DNA of 64,000 bases from UBA695 sp042691655 (GTDB taxonomy: Bacteria > Verrucomicrobiota > Verrucomicrobiia > Chthoniobacterales > Chthoniobacteraceae): positions 4,216,001 through 4,280,000 of the forward strand of contig CP170506.1 of NCBI GenBank assembly GCA_042691655.1, read 5' to 3'. The position numbers and the translations under genes were made by a program. Every line of letters begins with the position of its first letter. Position 1 is the first letter of the stretch. This document shows, piece after piece, positions 8,475 through 17,244 of this stretch. The notes beneath the pieces are model-generated. The model did not search any database and was not told the DNA's origin. It saw nothing but the letters and a program-made list of their open reading frames with translations.

Positions 8475-9164
8475 TTAATCCAGCGGCACGCCGCGAACGG
8501 CTCCGGCGGGAGTTTGCGGGATGTACGGCTGCGGTTCCACGCGCGGGCGCTTGAGCTTGGCGATCGGCAGGAGCCGGAGCGCGGCCAGGGTGTCGATGTC
8601 CAGGCGTCCGGTCTTCGGCAGCCCGGCCTTGGCCTGGAAGCGGTGGAGCGCGTCCTCGAATTCCTGGCTTGGCCGCCCGTTCACCCGGCCCAGGTAGAGC
8701 CGCTTTTCAGAAAGCAGCACCTGGGCTTTGCGGATCGTCTCGGACTGAACGTCCACCGAGGCGTTTTCAAAAGGCGAGTGGGCGAAAAGCGCGGCGTAAC
8801 CCGGATCGATGGCGTCCGGCGGCGGGGGCACGGGAGCGCTTGGTGCGGGTGGCAGCACTGCCACGGGAGCGGCGGGAGCCGGGGCTGGGGCGGCGGCAGC
8901 AGCCGGGGCCACCGGGATGCCGGTCTCGCGCTGGAGCGCCGCTTCGGTCTCGGGCGTCAGGTTGCCCGACGGCTCGAGCTGGGCGCGAATCTGGTACCGG
9001 CGCAGGGCTCCGCGCGTGTCGTCGTTGAGTTCGCCCGAGAGCTCGCCGCCGTAAAAACCGGCGCTTTGGAGCGCTTTCTGAGCCGCGCGAACTTCTTCAT
9101 CGGCCCCCGCGAAGCGGGCGGTTAGCGCCAGGGCCAGGGTGGTGACAAGGAAAAGCTTTTTCAT
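8475..9164 (-). CDS. Secreted protein with two peptidoglycan-binding-like domains
   Basis: 229 residues: a signal peptide (MKKLFLVTTLALALTARFAGA), a PG_binding_1-type domain at about 25-80 (AAQKALQSAGFYGGELSGELNDDTRGALRRYQ), an Ala/Pro linker around 86-120, and a second similar domain at about 145-200 (KAQVLLSEKRLYLGRVNGRPSQEFEDALHRFQ). This three-helix fold binds murein and usually comes with a hydrolase or L,D-transpeptidase; here there is no catalytic domain, so I infer a wall-binding accessory protein. It lies between the two-amidase region genes on the same strand, 63 bp downstream of the lipoprotein amidase. A seven-bp hairpin (9167-9184) sits right at its start. Confidence 0.8.
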   Translation of the reverse strand: MKKLFLVTTLALALTARFAGADEEVRAAQKALQSAGFYGGELSGELNDDTRGALRRYQIRAQLEPSGNLTPETEAALQRETGIPVAPAAAAAPAPAPAAPVAVLPPAPSAPVPPPPDAIDPGYAALFAHSPFENASVDVQSETIRKAQVLLSEKRLYLGRVNGRPSQEFEDALHRFQAKAGLPKTGRLDIDTLAALRLLPIAKLKRPRVEPQPYIPQTPAGAVRGVPLD

Positions 9165-9227
9165 ACAGGGTGATTCTTCACCCTATAGCACCAAACGGAC
9201 CCCGGTGTTAGGAAAACACGAGGGACC

Positions 9228-10019
9228 CTAGCGTTTTTGCGCCAGCTTCGGCTGCGGCATCGGGTGCCGGGCGCGCCACCAGGCCTCGATGCCGTCCGCG
9301 ATCCCCTCGGCCAGGCGGTCGGCGTAGTTGTCCTGCTTGAGGAGGTCGCTTTCCATGCGGTTGGTGATAAACCCGCCCTCTACGAGCACTGCCGGGAGGC
9401 GGGTGTGGCGGGTCACGTAGAGGTGGCGCGCCCGGATGCCCCGGTCTTTCGCGCCGGTTTGCAGCACCACCGCCATCTGCACCCGCGCGGCTAGGTCCTC
9501 GCCGGTCTCCAGGGGATCAGCGCGGGTAAAGAAGCCCATCCAACTCCAGTCGCTCGGGATGGGCACCTTCGAGTCGGCATAGAATGTCTCGATGCCCGCC
9601 TGGTCATTCCCGCTCCCCTGGTTGAAGTGGATGCTGACAAAAAGCGCCGGGCCGCGCACGCGGTTGGCGATGGTGGCGCGGTCGGAGAGGGGGACGTAGA
9701 TGTCTTCGGTGCGGGTCTGCACCGTTGGGAAGCCCCGGGCGTTGAGGATTTTCTCCAGCCGCAGCGCGGTGTCCAGGGTCAGGTCCTTCTCGGCCACGCC
9801 CTTGTACTTGGCTCCCGAGTCGGTGCCGCCGTGGCCCGCGTCGATGATAACGGCCGGGAGGGTGGTCAGCGGGAAGGTCCGGTCGTCCTCCTCCTCGGGG
9901 TCGGGCGCGATGACGACAGTCAGACACCCCGCCAGCACCACCAGTCCCACGCAGGCGATGGACGTCCTCCACTCCCAGATTCCCAGCCATTTCCACATCA
10001 CCGCGGTCATCATGCCCAT
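9228..10019 (-). CDS. N-acetylmuramoyl-L-alanine amidase (Amidase_3), probable lipoprotein
   Basis: 263 residues. Hydrophobic N-terminus with lipobox LAGC (C32) and Val-Ile after it, suggesting a lipid-anchored enzyme. Predicted zinc ligands are H63 (IDAGHGG), E77 and H131 (SIHFN), and the catalytic glutamate is in LVEGGFITN near residue 217. Compared with the 983-1627 paralogue it has an acidic spacer (PEEEDDR) after the lipid anchor and an insertion after the third ligand. The ATG at 10017-10019 is the first of several; an in-frame TTG at 10022 is an alternative. Downstream on the same strand lies the peptidoglycan-binding protein, which could target it to murein. Confidence 0.9.
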   Translation of the reverse strand: MGMMTAVMWKWLGIWEWRTSIACVGLVVLAGCLTVVIAPDPEEEDDRTFPLTTLPAVIIDAGHGGTDSGAKYKGVAEKDLTLDTALRLEKILNARGFPTVQTRTEDIYVPLSDRATIANRVRGPALFVSIHFNQGSGNDQAGIETFYADSKVPIPSDWSWMGFFTRADPLETGEDLAARVQMAVVLQTGAKDRGIRARHLYVTRHTRLPAVLVEGGFITNRMESDLLKQDNYADRLAEGIADGIEAWWRARHPMPQPKLAQKR

Positions 10020-10094
10020 CAAAATGGATACGGACCGGGAGGCAAAAATGCACCTCCTTGGGGGATTTTCCTGGGGTATACCAGCTGGGAAAAA

Positions 10095-10142
10095 ATCAGG
10101 AACTCAGGAAAAGAATCTCTGTATTTTTCCTGAGTTCCTGAG
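10095..10142 (-). terminator. Second hairpin terminator between nuoA and the amidase gene
   Basis: Inverted repeat TCAGGAACTCAGGAAAA / TTTTCCTGAGTTCCTGA with an intervening loop of about a dozen bases, followed on the minus strand by TTTTTTCCC. It shares the GAACTCAG core with the terminator at 10181-10215 and lies between that terminator and the amidase start. Confidence 0.7.
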
Positions 10143-10180
10143 TTCCTGATGAATTCTCTTGTCTGCTGGGGGCGCAAAAA

Positions 10181-10215
10181 AAAGAACTCAGAAGCACTGG
10201 GCTCCTGAGTTCTTT
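10181..10215 (-). terminator. Rho-independent terminator of nuoA
   Basis: Perfect 11-bp stem AAAGAACTCAG / CTGAGTTCTTT with a 13-base loop, followed on the minus strand by a run of T (the plus strand shows eight A at the left). It lies 35 bp past the nuoA stop. Confidence 0.88.
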
Positions 10216-10249
10216 AAAAACGTTGGGATCGTTTCGGGGCGGCTGGCGG

Positions 10250-10624
10250 CTAGTGCTGCCAGTTGAGCACGCCCTTCTTGATCGCGTAGACGTACCCCAC
10301 GGTCACGACGCCGATGAAGCTGACCATGCTCCAGAGAATGGTCAGGTCCTGGTGTTTGATGAACTCCCGGAAGGAAACGGCCCAGGGATACATGAAGACG
10401 ATCTCCAGATCAAAAAGGATGAAGAGCATCGCCGCCGCGTAGAACTTGACCGAGAACCGGGGCTGCTGGCTGCCAATGGGCAACATGCCGCACTCGTACG
10501 GGCTGTCCTTTACCGGGTTGCGCCTGCCGCTTTTGCCGAGCAGCACGCTGAAACTCAAGGCGATCACGACGAACGCGATGGCAAACACGATTTGAACCAG
10601 GACGGGAATGTAGGAGGTAAGCAT
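10250..10624 (-). CDS. nuoA: NADH-quinone oxidoreductase subunit A
   Basis: Small membrane subunit of respiratory complex I. 124 residues with three predicted membrane helices (about 6-30, 62-85 and 92-115). The family signatures are clear: DSPYECGM around 40-47 and KFYAAAMLFILFDLEIVFMYPWA around 60-82, where the acidic residues sit in the membrane arm near the quinone site. It is alone: neither nuoB nor any other complex I gene is adjacent, and a terminator follows directly, so the rest of the complex must be elsewhere. A small winged-helix-like gene lies 53 bp upstream on the same strand. Confidence 0.95.
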   Translation of the reverse strand: MLTSYIPVLVQIVFAIAFVVIALSFSVLLGKSGRRNPVKDSPYECGMLPIGSQQPRFSVKFYAAAMLFILFDLEIVFMYPWAVSFREFIKHQDLTILWSMVSFIGVVTVGYVYAIKKGVLNWQH

Positions 10625-10677
10625 GGTTTTCTAAAGCGCAGCCTCAAACCGGGCTGCCGGGGAATGGACGGGGACGC

Positions 10678-11001
10678 CTAGGCCGCGACGGCCGGGGCGG
10701 GAACGGGGACGGGGGCCGCAGCCGCTGGTTGCATCGTGGACAGGCCCGCGAGACCGCGGTATTTTTTGCCGGTCTTCTTTACCATGCCGCGGGCGACGAG
10801 ATTTTGCAGCTTCTCGTAGGCTCGCAGCCGGAGCATTTCCTCTCCGCCGCTGGCCGCGTTGCGGGCCCGCAGGTTTTCATGGACGATGTCGAAGAGTTGC
10901 TTAAATTCCAAAGAACTTTTCCGCGAAAGGACGCTGACGAGTTCCTCAGTCACGAGGTCGGGCAGGCGACGGGAAAACGCAGTTTTCTTCTGAATAGGCA
11001 T
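10678..11001 (-). CDS. Small protein, possible winged-helix fold, unknown function
   Basis: 107 residues. The first 80 are basic and helical (LVTEELVSVLSRKSSLEFKQLFDIVHENL ... YEKLQNLVARGMVKKTGKKYRGL), with the helix-helix-beta hairpin layout of a winged-helix DNA-binding domain; the tail is Ala/Pro-rich. I recognise no named family. It is 53 bp upstream of nuoA on the same strand and could be co-transcribed with it. A regulatory role is inference from the fold only. Confidence 0.6.
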   Translation of the reverse strand: MPIQKKTAFSRRLPDLVTEELVSVLSRKSSLEFKQLFDIVHENLRARNAASGGEEMLRLRAYEKLQNLVARGMVKKTGKKYRGLAGLSTMQPAAAAPVPVPAPAVAA

Positions 11002-11118
11002 AGACCATCAATTTACCACCTATTTCCAGAAAAACTAATGGAAAAATTCACACGGCCCCCAAATTTAACCTGCCTGCCATGTTCCCGCCGGGTAATTCCC
11101 CGGGCATCACCGACGGCC

Positions 11119-12870
11119 TCAGGGGTCAGTAGGGTCGGCGGGGGCGCTGAGCGGCTTGGGCGGCGCGGGCGGCAGGATCGACTGAGGGTTGGGATTCGTG
11201 GGCTTCAGCGCGGGGACGGCGGCGTAAAAGGCTCCCAGACCCAGTCCGGCGGCCAGCTCCACGAATGAGACCGGCCCGGCGGTGTCGATGACGATCCCCT
11301 CCTCGGCCTGGTGGGCGCTCAGCGTGATCGGCGAGAGGTGGCGGCTTATGGCCTGGGGCGAGGGGAGGCGGTCGAAGTCGGCGTAGGCGCTCAGCCACGG
11401 AATGCCCGGGCCCCAGATGGCGGCGGCGGGCCTGAGCGAGGTGTAGATGCGCTCAAAGAGGGCGGCGGCGTCGAGATAGGCCAGGGCCGTCTCGGGCCGG
11501 GCCAGCAGCGCCACCGAGCTGCGAAAGACCGGGGAGCGCTCCAGCGTCTCCCCCTGCCCCCCCGCGGGTTGGCGAATGGCGTGCAGGGCAAAGGGCCGCA
11601 GCCGCTCGGAGCTGAGCCCGGCCACCATGTGGCTGCCCGCCAGGGCTACCGCCGGGTGGAAAAGGGCGGGCTGGGCAAGGGAAAAAGTCCAGATCGGCAC
11701 GCCCCCGGCATCCTCGCGGTCCCAGCGCTTTAAGAGCGCCTCGGTGAAGCGGCGGGCCTGGGCCGCGTCGCGGATTTCGGAGGCCAAAAAGAGGTCTGGC
11801 TGAGGGCTCGGGTGCGGCCAGTCCAGGATCAAGGCGTGCTCTGGCCCGAAGGCGGCCTGGAACCGGGCGAGGTCCGGCTTGCCCGTGGGCGTGAGGGCTG
11901 CCATCAGCGTCGGGATCAGTCGGTTCGCGCCGGACGCGCTGGAGCCCAGCCAGCTTTCCAGCTGCGGAGCCATGGCGCCGTAAAAGAGGGTGTCAGACGT
12001 GGTCAGGGCCAGGGTGCGGCCATTAAGGGAGGGGACCCGGGCGGGGGTGCCCCGCAGGCGGATGACCAGCGTGTCGTGAAGGAGCGCCCCCTCAATGCGG
12101 GTGGCGAGGGCGGCAGAGGCGAACTTGGGCCCCTGGGCGGCGGAAGGCTGGGCGATGAAGCGGGCGAGCAAGCGGTTCGCCGGGGCCGGGGACTGGACGA
12201 AGAGGCGGAAATCGGCCCGGGGCGGCAGCGCCAGCTGGCTTACCTGGTAGGCCGCGGTTTTAGCCAGGGAGGGGTGCCCGCTGCCCGAGAGCCGGTCGAG
12301 GGTCGCCTTGAGCAGCTCCACGTCGTTGGCCACGAAGTACCAGTTTTTGGCAAAACACCCGACGAGCGTGATCCCCCGGTCGTTAAAGGTGAGCAGCCGG
12401 TAGCCCCGGTAGTGGAGCCGCCGGATGCCCCCCTGGGGCGAAGCGTTCTGGGCCCGAATGAGTGCTTGGGAGATGAGCGGCTCCAGTTCGCGGCGGTCTC
12501 CGGTGAACTCCAGGCCCGCCACGGCGTGGGGTTGGTTCTCCTCCAGGCTGGCGACCGCCAGAAAGGCCTGGCGGGGCTGGGCACGCTTCAGGCGCTCCAG
12601 GGCGTCGGGCAAATCGGCCCCCGGGGCCATCCCCGCCACCGGCTTGGAGAGAAACGCGCGAAGCTCGGGCTCGGAAAGGATTTCGGAAAGCGCCGTGCCC
12701 TTCCAGCGCATGGCGCTTGAGGGGAGGTTGGGGAACTCGGCCACCAGCAGCGCCTCGGCGGGAACCAGTTGAGCCGCGCTCACCTGCCGTGCGCGTTCCA
12801 GATTCCAGATCACCCCCACACCCACCGCGCCCCAAAGAAGGAGCGCGCACGCCAGAAGGGTTTTTTTCAT
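11119..12870 (-). CDS. Large membrane-anchored protein of unknown function
   Basis: 583 residues with an uncleaved or signal helix at 1-22 and then a long, Leu/Ala-rich extracytoplasmic region. The start VPAEALLVAEFPNLPSSA and repeated alpha-beta units resemble DUF3352-like proteins, where such a repeat builds a large alpha/beta shell, but the match is only by eye. The C-terminus has Pro-rich residues (PPAPPKPLSAPADPTDP). No catalytic motif seen. It lies upstream of the small winged-helix gene on the same strand with a 117-bp gap, so the relation is unclear. Coding use is like its neighbours and the ORF is intact. Confidence 0.65.
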   Translation of the reverse strand: MKKTLLACALLLWGAVGVGVIWNLERARQVSAAQLVPAEALLVAEFPNLPSSAMRWKGTALSEILSEPELRAFLSKPVAGMAPGADLPDALERLKRAQPRQAFLAVASLEENQPHAVAGLEFTGDRRELEPLISQALIRAQNASPQGGIRRLHYRGYRLLTFNDRGITLVGCFAKNWYFVANDVELLKATLDRLSGSGHPSLAKTAAYQVSQLALPPRADFRLFVQSPAPANRLLARFIAQPSAAQGPKFASAALATRIEGALLHDTLVIRLRGTPARVPSLNGRTLALTTSDTLFYGAMAPQLESWLGSSASGANRLIPTLMAALTPTGKPDLARFQAAFGPEHALILDWPHPSPQPDLFLASEIRDAAQARRFTEALLKRWDREDAGGVPIWTFSLAQPALFHPAVALAGSHMVAGLSSERLRPFALHAIRQPAGGQGETLERSPVFRSSVALLARPETALAYLDAAALFERIYTSLRPAAAIWGPGIPWLSAYADFDRLPSPQAISRHLSPITLSAHQAEEGIVIDTAGPVSFVELAAGLGLGAFYAAVPALKPTNPNPQSILPPAPPKPLSAPADPTDP

Positions 12871-12996
12871 ATTCCGGAATGTCGTCCGTTAAAGCGTTCT
12901 CGCCCAAGGAAAAACACGGCGGAAACCCCTGAACGAAGCCTCGCGGATCAGATGAAAGGGCCTTTCCCGCGCCCCGCTAGGGCGTTCGGGGTGCGC

Positions 12997-14763
12997 TCAG
13001 GGTGCGGGTGCGGCGCGTGGGTCGCCCGAGGGGGGCATGAACGTTTTGGATGCCTCCGGGGGGACCTCTTTTTGCAGCCTCAGGTTGCAGCAGTTGACGA
13101 GTTCCTGCGCCTTGGCGTCGTCGGGGTCGATCTCCAGCACCTGCATTAGGAGGGTCAGCGCCCGGGCCCAGTGGAGCTCATTCATTTCCAAAATGGCCAG
13201 GTTGTTGAGGGCGGTGGGCGTCCGCGCGTTGACCTTCAGCGCCCAGGTGTAGTAGCCGCGAGCCTTCTCGGGGTTGCTCATTTTCAGCCAGTAGGTCCCC
13301 AGGGCGGTAAGGATGTCGGCATTGTCGGGCGCGGCCTCGGCGGCGCGCTCCAGCTTCGCCCGGGCGGTGAAGAGGTCGCCCTGCTCCAGCGCGAGGCGGC
13401 CGCTGTTAAAGTCATCCAGGCTCCGCGCCTGCAGGGCTCCAGGCCGGGGCGAACGGGTGATGAAAAGCGCCGCCACCGCCACCGCCGCCCATCCCCCCGC
13501 CGTCAGCCAGCGGCGGCCTGCCAACGCTTCCCAGAGCGCCGCCAACCCTCCCGCGCCGAGCATCAGCAGCCCGGGGACGGCGGGCAGCCGGTAGCGTTCG
13601 GTGATGAACACCGGCAACAGCATCGCCATGGAAAGCAGGACCGACCCCGCGATCCAGCGGGACCGGGGAAAACGCCGCCACGTCAGCGCGAGGCCCGCCA
13701 GCCCGAGGAGGGCCACCTGGCCAAAGCGGAGGCCGGGGGTGAGGACGCCCTCGTCGGCCATCGGGGTAACGAGGCTCAGGTCATCGTATTGCGTGGCGTT
13801 CCAGAAATTGCACACCTTCAGGCCGAGCAGCCTTACCCAAGCGCCCGGGTGCTGGCGGATGTACTCGCGAGCCTTGGCGGCCCAGTAATGGGAGATCTCC
13901 GCGCGCTTGAGCTCGTGGCCCGCATCGGCTTCCGGCGTCAGGATGGAGTCCCGGAGCAACCCGGCCTGCGTCGGGCGGAGCCCCGGGGGGATCTTCGGGT
14001 AACCGTTGGCATCCGGGTTATTGCCGATCCAGAAGTTCAGCCCGCTGTGGCCGGAGAGGAAGACCGGGTCCTTCATCACCACGTAATTATGGTACCAGCA
14101 GGGCGAGGTCCCGGCCAGCACCCCGGCGAGCATCAGCGCCACCGCCGCCGCGAACGGCCCGGGCCGCTGCAGGTTGCGCCACGCCGCCACGGCCGTCAGC
14201 ACCAGCACCCCGAGCACCGTCGCCACCATCGTCGCAGCGAGCCCGGCTAGCAGGCCGATGGCGGGCCAGGGCCACCAGGGGCAGCGGCTTTCCGTACGGG
14301 CGCTCCAGGCCACCAGCGTCCAGAGCGCCAGCACGCCCCAGGTCGTCGGCATCGTCACCAGCGAGAACGCCTGTGCGGGTTGGAAAAACACCCACCCCAG
14401 CGCCGCCAGAGCCCCCACGACGCGGGCTCGCTTTACCGGGAAGGTCCAGAGCGTGAGGGAGAAAATCAGCGCCGCGATGGCCGCCTCAGAAAGCGTCTGG
14501 AGCGCCGCCACGGTGTAGGGCGAGTAGCCCACCGCGCGGAAAAGCGCGCCCAAGCCCATGGCGTAGCCGGGCAGGGCGTAATAGGCGTGCGAGCCGTGCC
14601 AGCCCGTGGCCAGCACCTTGCCCCAGTCGGCATAGAACTGCATATCGCCGCCCGATGGAGAGAGGTAATCCGAATGCCCAAAATCGACGAGCACCATCAG
14701 GCGCACGAAGAGGGCCACCGCGAAAATCCATGCGGCATTCAAACGAAAACAGGGCAAACGCAT
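12997..14763 (-). CDS. GT-C type membrane glycosyltransferase with C-terminal TPR repeats
   Basis: 588 residues from the ATG at 14761-14763. About ten membrane helices occupy residues 10-440; the first outer loop holds GGDMQFYADWGK, the Asp position expected of GT39/GT83-like enzymes that take sugars from polyprenyl phosphate. A second loop has FWIGNNPDANGYPKIPPG. Residues 455-560 form three TPR-like units (ARAKLERAAEAAPDNADILTALGTYWLKM; ARGYYTWALKVNARTPTALNNLAIL). I infer periplasmic glycosylation of lipids or proteins, with the TPR part outside; acceptor unknown. The longer frame up to 14856 adds an unlikely basic N-terminus. It is divergent from the L,D-transpeptidase gene. Confidence 0.75.
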   Translation of the reverse strand: MRLPCFRLNAAWIFAVALFVRLMVLVDFGHSDYLSPSGGDMQFYADWGKVLATGWHGSHAYYALPGYAMGLGALFRAVGYSPYTVAALQTLSEAAIAALIFSLTLWTFPVKRARVVGALAALGWVFFQPAQAFSLVTMPTTWGVLALWTLVAWSARTESRCPWWPWPAIGLLAGLAATMVATVLGVLVLTAVAAWRNLQRPGPFAAAVALMLAGVLAGTSPCWYHNYVVMKDPVFLSGHSGLNFWIGNNPDANGYPKIPPGLRPTQAGLLRDSILTPEADAGHELKRAEISHYWAAKAREYIRQHPGAWVRLLGLKVCNFWNATQYDDLSLVTPMADEGVLTPGLRFGQVALLGLAGLALTWRRFPRSRWIAGSVLLSMAMLLPVFITERYRLPAVPGLLMLGAGGLAALWEALAGRRWLTAGGWAAVAVAALFITRSPRPGALQARSLDDFNSGRLALEQGDLFTARAKLERAAEAAPDNADILTALGTYWLKMSNPEKARGYYTWALKVNARTPTALNNLAILEMNELHWARALTLLMQVLEIDPDDAKAQELVNCCNLRLQKEVPPEASKTFMPPSGDPRAAPAP

Positions 14764-14895
14764 TGCAGTTATAAAATGAGCAACTTTGCCGCTTTTGCGC
14801 AAGAAACAAGCGCGAAGAGGGGCAGATTGAACCGAGGAGGTTTCTTTTTTTGCCAATCAGCCTATAAAAGGCCTGTCCATCGATGGCCCCTCTCT

Positions 14896-15630
14896 ATGTC
14901 TAAACTTAGCCGTTCCCTCGTACTGGCCGTGCTGGCCCTTCTCTTGGGGTTCATTGGCTCCAAAATCTGGGAGCTCTGGCACGTGGCCCACTCCGGCGGC
15001 GCGGCGACGGTGGCCAGCCGGGTGAGGGAATTCAAGGCCCCCGTGGCGCGGCGTCTCGGTCCGGATTTCAAGCGCGCGGGCGTCCCCTATCCCCCGGCCC
15101 GCCTGGTGCTGGTGGGGCTGAAACAGGAGCGGCGGCTGGAGCTCTATGCGGCGGGGAAAGAGGGCCCGCTCGCCTGGATTCGCTCCTACCCCATTCTGGC
15201 GGCCAGCGGCCACCTTGGCCCCAAGCTCCGGGAGGGCGATCTCCAGGTGCCCGAGGGGCTCTACGGCATCGAATACCTTAACCCAAACAGCTCCTACCAC
15301 CTTTCGCTGAAGGTGAGCTACCCGAATGCGTTCGACCGGGAGCAGGCGGCCCGCGAAAACCGCACCCAGCTTGGCGGCGACATCATGATCCACGGCGAAG
15401 CCTGCTCGGTGGGGTGCCTCGCCATGGGCAACGAAGCGGCGGAAGACCTCTTCGTGCTGGCGGCGCTCACCGGCGTGGAGCCGATCTCGGTGATTTTGAG
15501 CCCGGTTGATTTCCGGGTTGCCCCACTCCCGCGCGCTGCCGCCGGTTCGCTTCCCACATGGACGCCGCGGCTTTACCTTCAGATCCAAGAGGCGCTGCGG
15601 AAGCTGCCCCGGGGGGCCGGGCAGCGGTAG
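14896..15630 (+). CDS. YafK-like L,D-transpeptidase family protein (YkuD domain)
   Basis: 244 residues: an N-terminal membrane helix (about 7-25) and a YkuD catalytic domain. The active-site motif is HGEACSVGCLAMG with H166 and C174, of the YafK/DpaA type, whose E. coli member removes Braun lipoprotein from murein rather than cross-linking it; which activity this one has cannot be told from sequence. GDIMIHG precedes the motif and the substrate cap region is at 105-150. The frame is open far upstream to 14380, but that part overlaps the divergent glycosyltransferase, so I start at the ATG at 14896 before MSKLSRSL. It adds to the murein-processing set in this window. Confidence 0.85.
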   Translation: MSKLSRSLVLAVLALLLGFIGSKIWELWHVAHSGGAATVASRVREFKAPVARRLGPDFKRAGVPYPPARLVLVGLKQERRLELYAAGKEGPLAWIRSYPILAASGHLGPKLREGDLQVPEGLYGIEYLNPNSSYHLSLKVSYPNAFDREQAARENRTQLGGDIMIHGEACSVGCLAMGNEAAEDLFVLAALTGVEPISVILSPVDFRVAPLPRAAAGSLPTWTPRLYLQIQEALRKLPRGAGQR

Positions 15631-15746
15631 GGAACAATCCCACTCAAGGTGAATACCCGAAAGGATGCTAAGGTTTTACCGGGTCATCAAATGAATACTC
15701 CTATTTGCTAGCAATCAGTTAAAAACCCTCCTAATACGTCGGGTAA

Positions 15747-17234
15747 ATGAATACCTCGGAAGCAAGGATAGCGGAGGGAAAATCGTATGATGAGCAGGGA
15801 ACCGAAGTCGAGTGGCTGAAATTCCTCGCGGGTTATGTCACCAGCAAACGATTCATCGACGCGGGTGCTGAAAAGGAAGCTGATGCCAAAGGTACTATCC
15901 GGGATTACTTTAATATTTTCACGAGCATGCTGGAACGGGGGGAAATTCAAGCTCCGGTGGGAATCCTCAAAATCGACACGGAAGGGAATGACCCCGGGGT
16001 GTTGCAGGGCCTTGGAGAGCTGAGCGCCGAAGTGATCTTGTGTGATTACATCACCCCCAGTATACACAAGGGAAGGGAGGTTTCGTTTCCAGAAGGCTTG
16101 ATTCGGGAGGCGCGTAAGCTGGGCTACCGCAATGTCATCGCGGTCAAACGGCGCGGCGGGCAAGAAAGCGCTGAGCTGAACCCGCCCCGGTTCGTGGACG
16201 GCGACTGGGGCCACCTCATTTTCCTCAACGATCCCGTATTCGCCGCCGCGCAACACGCGATTCGCGCACGCCTTCAAAGGCCGCAGAGCCCGTGTCACTT
16301 CCCCTCGCCCGTTCAGGTTCATTTTTCGCCCAATTACGGCGAATCCTTCACCCAATGGCTGGAGGCGCAGGTGGAGGGTTTCGCGCGGCTGGACGAGAAA
16401 TTGTTGCTGCTGGACGTGGGGGCGTACCACGGAGATTTCTCGAAACCTTTCCTGCAAAAAGAGCAATTCGCCGGAGCGTTCCTATTCGAACCCAATCCGC
16501 AAAACGCCAAAATCGTTCAGGAGCTGATCTGCGATATTCCGAACACCGCCATGGAGCGCCTGGCCATCAGTAACGAGAACGGAACCGCCGAGTTTTATTG
16601 CGACGGCGAAACGGCCACGGGATCGCTGCTGCCCTATGCCTATCCGCCCAAAGGAAAGCTGCACCGCTATCAGGTGAAAAAAGCGCGCCTTGACGATTAT
16701 CTGGATGACCGGGGGATTCTGGATCAAATCGGCCTGCTTAAAATCGACACGCAGGGGCATGATCTCGACGTTTTAAAGGGAGCCGTTCGCACCCTTGAGG
16801 AAAGCGCCCCCATCGTGGTTCTCGAAATGCTCTTTACGGAGTTGTATTCCGGCCAAGCTCCCGCGCACGAAATCGTCCACTGGATGGCCGGGCATGGATA
16901 TCGCCTGGCCGGGCTTTTTGACGAACACTACTCCGCCGAGGGGTGGCTCGGGTGGTGCGACGGCTGTTTCGTGCCCGTCTCCCGCGCGGCCGCGCTGCAC
17001 GAGCCCTTCCAAATCCGGACAGCTCCCGCAGCCGCCGTCGAGCCGCTGGTGCACACGCAAGAAACGGCGCGGGAATTCCGGGAACGCTCCGGTTTGCTTG
17101 AAAAGGAAATCGCCGCGTTAAATGCGGACCGGGCAAAAAAGGAAGCGAAGATTGGGAAACTGCGGGCTGAAATCGCCGCCTTGAAGCGGAACCCCTTGCG
17201 CGAGCTCTCTCGCCGCTTGCGGGGGAAAAATTAA
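15747..17234 (+). CDS. FkbM-family methyltransferase with a truncated second copy at its N-terminus
   Basis: 495 residues. The complete FkbM domain is at about 215-370: SAM-binding LLDVGAYHGDF (221-231), LFEPNPQN (246-253), and the C-terminal hallmark GLLKIDTQGHDLDVLKGA (329-346). Residues 36-100 contain only the ends of another FkbM domain: RFIDAGAEKE (35-44), then directly GILKIDTEGNDPGVLQGL (72-89), so the SAM-fold middle of about 100 residues is missing. Residues about 440-495 are a Lys/Glu/Arg coiled coil. FkbM enzymes O-methylate sugars or polyketide-like groups; no glycan cluster is next to it. An insertion or deletion after tandem duplication is the likely origin. Confidence 0.8.
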   Translation: MNTSEARIAEGKSYDEQGTEVEWLKFLAGYVTSKRFIDAGAEKEADAKGTIRDYFNIFTSMLERGEIQAPVGILKIDTEGNDPGVLQGLGELSAEVILCDYITPSIHKGREVSFPEGLIREARKLGYRNVIAVKRRGGQESAELNPPRFVDGDWGHLIFLNDPVFAAAQHAIRARLQRPQSPCHFPSPVQVHFSPNYGESFTQWLEAQVEGFARLDEKLLLLDVGAYHGDFSKPFLQKEQFAGAFLFEPNPQNAKIVQELICDIPNTAMERLAISNENGTAEFYCDGETATGSLLPYAYPPKGKLHRYQVKKARLDDYLDDRGILDQIGLLKIDTQGHDLDVLKGAVRTLEESAPIVVLEMLFTELYSGQAPAHEIVHWMAGHGYRLAGLFDEHYSAEGWLGWCDGCFVPVSRAAALHEPFQIRTAPAAAVEPLVHTQETAREFRERSGLLEKEIAALNADRAKKEAKIGKLRAEIAALKRNPLRELSRRLRGKN

Positions 17235-17244
17235 CGCGGGTGGA

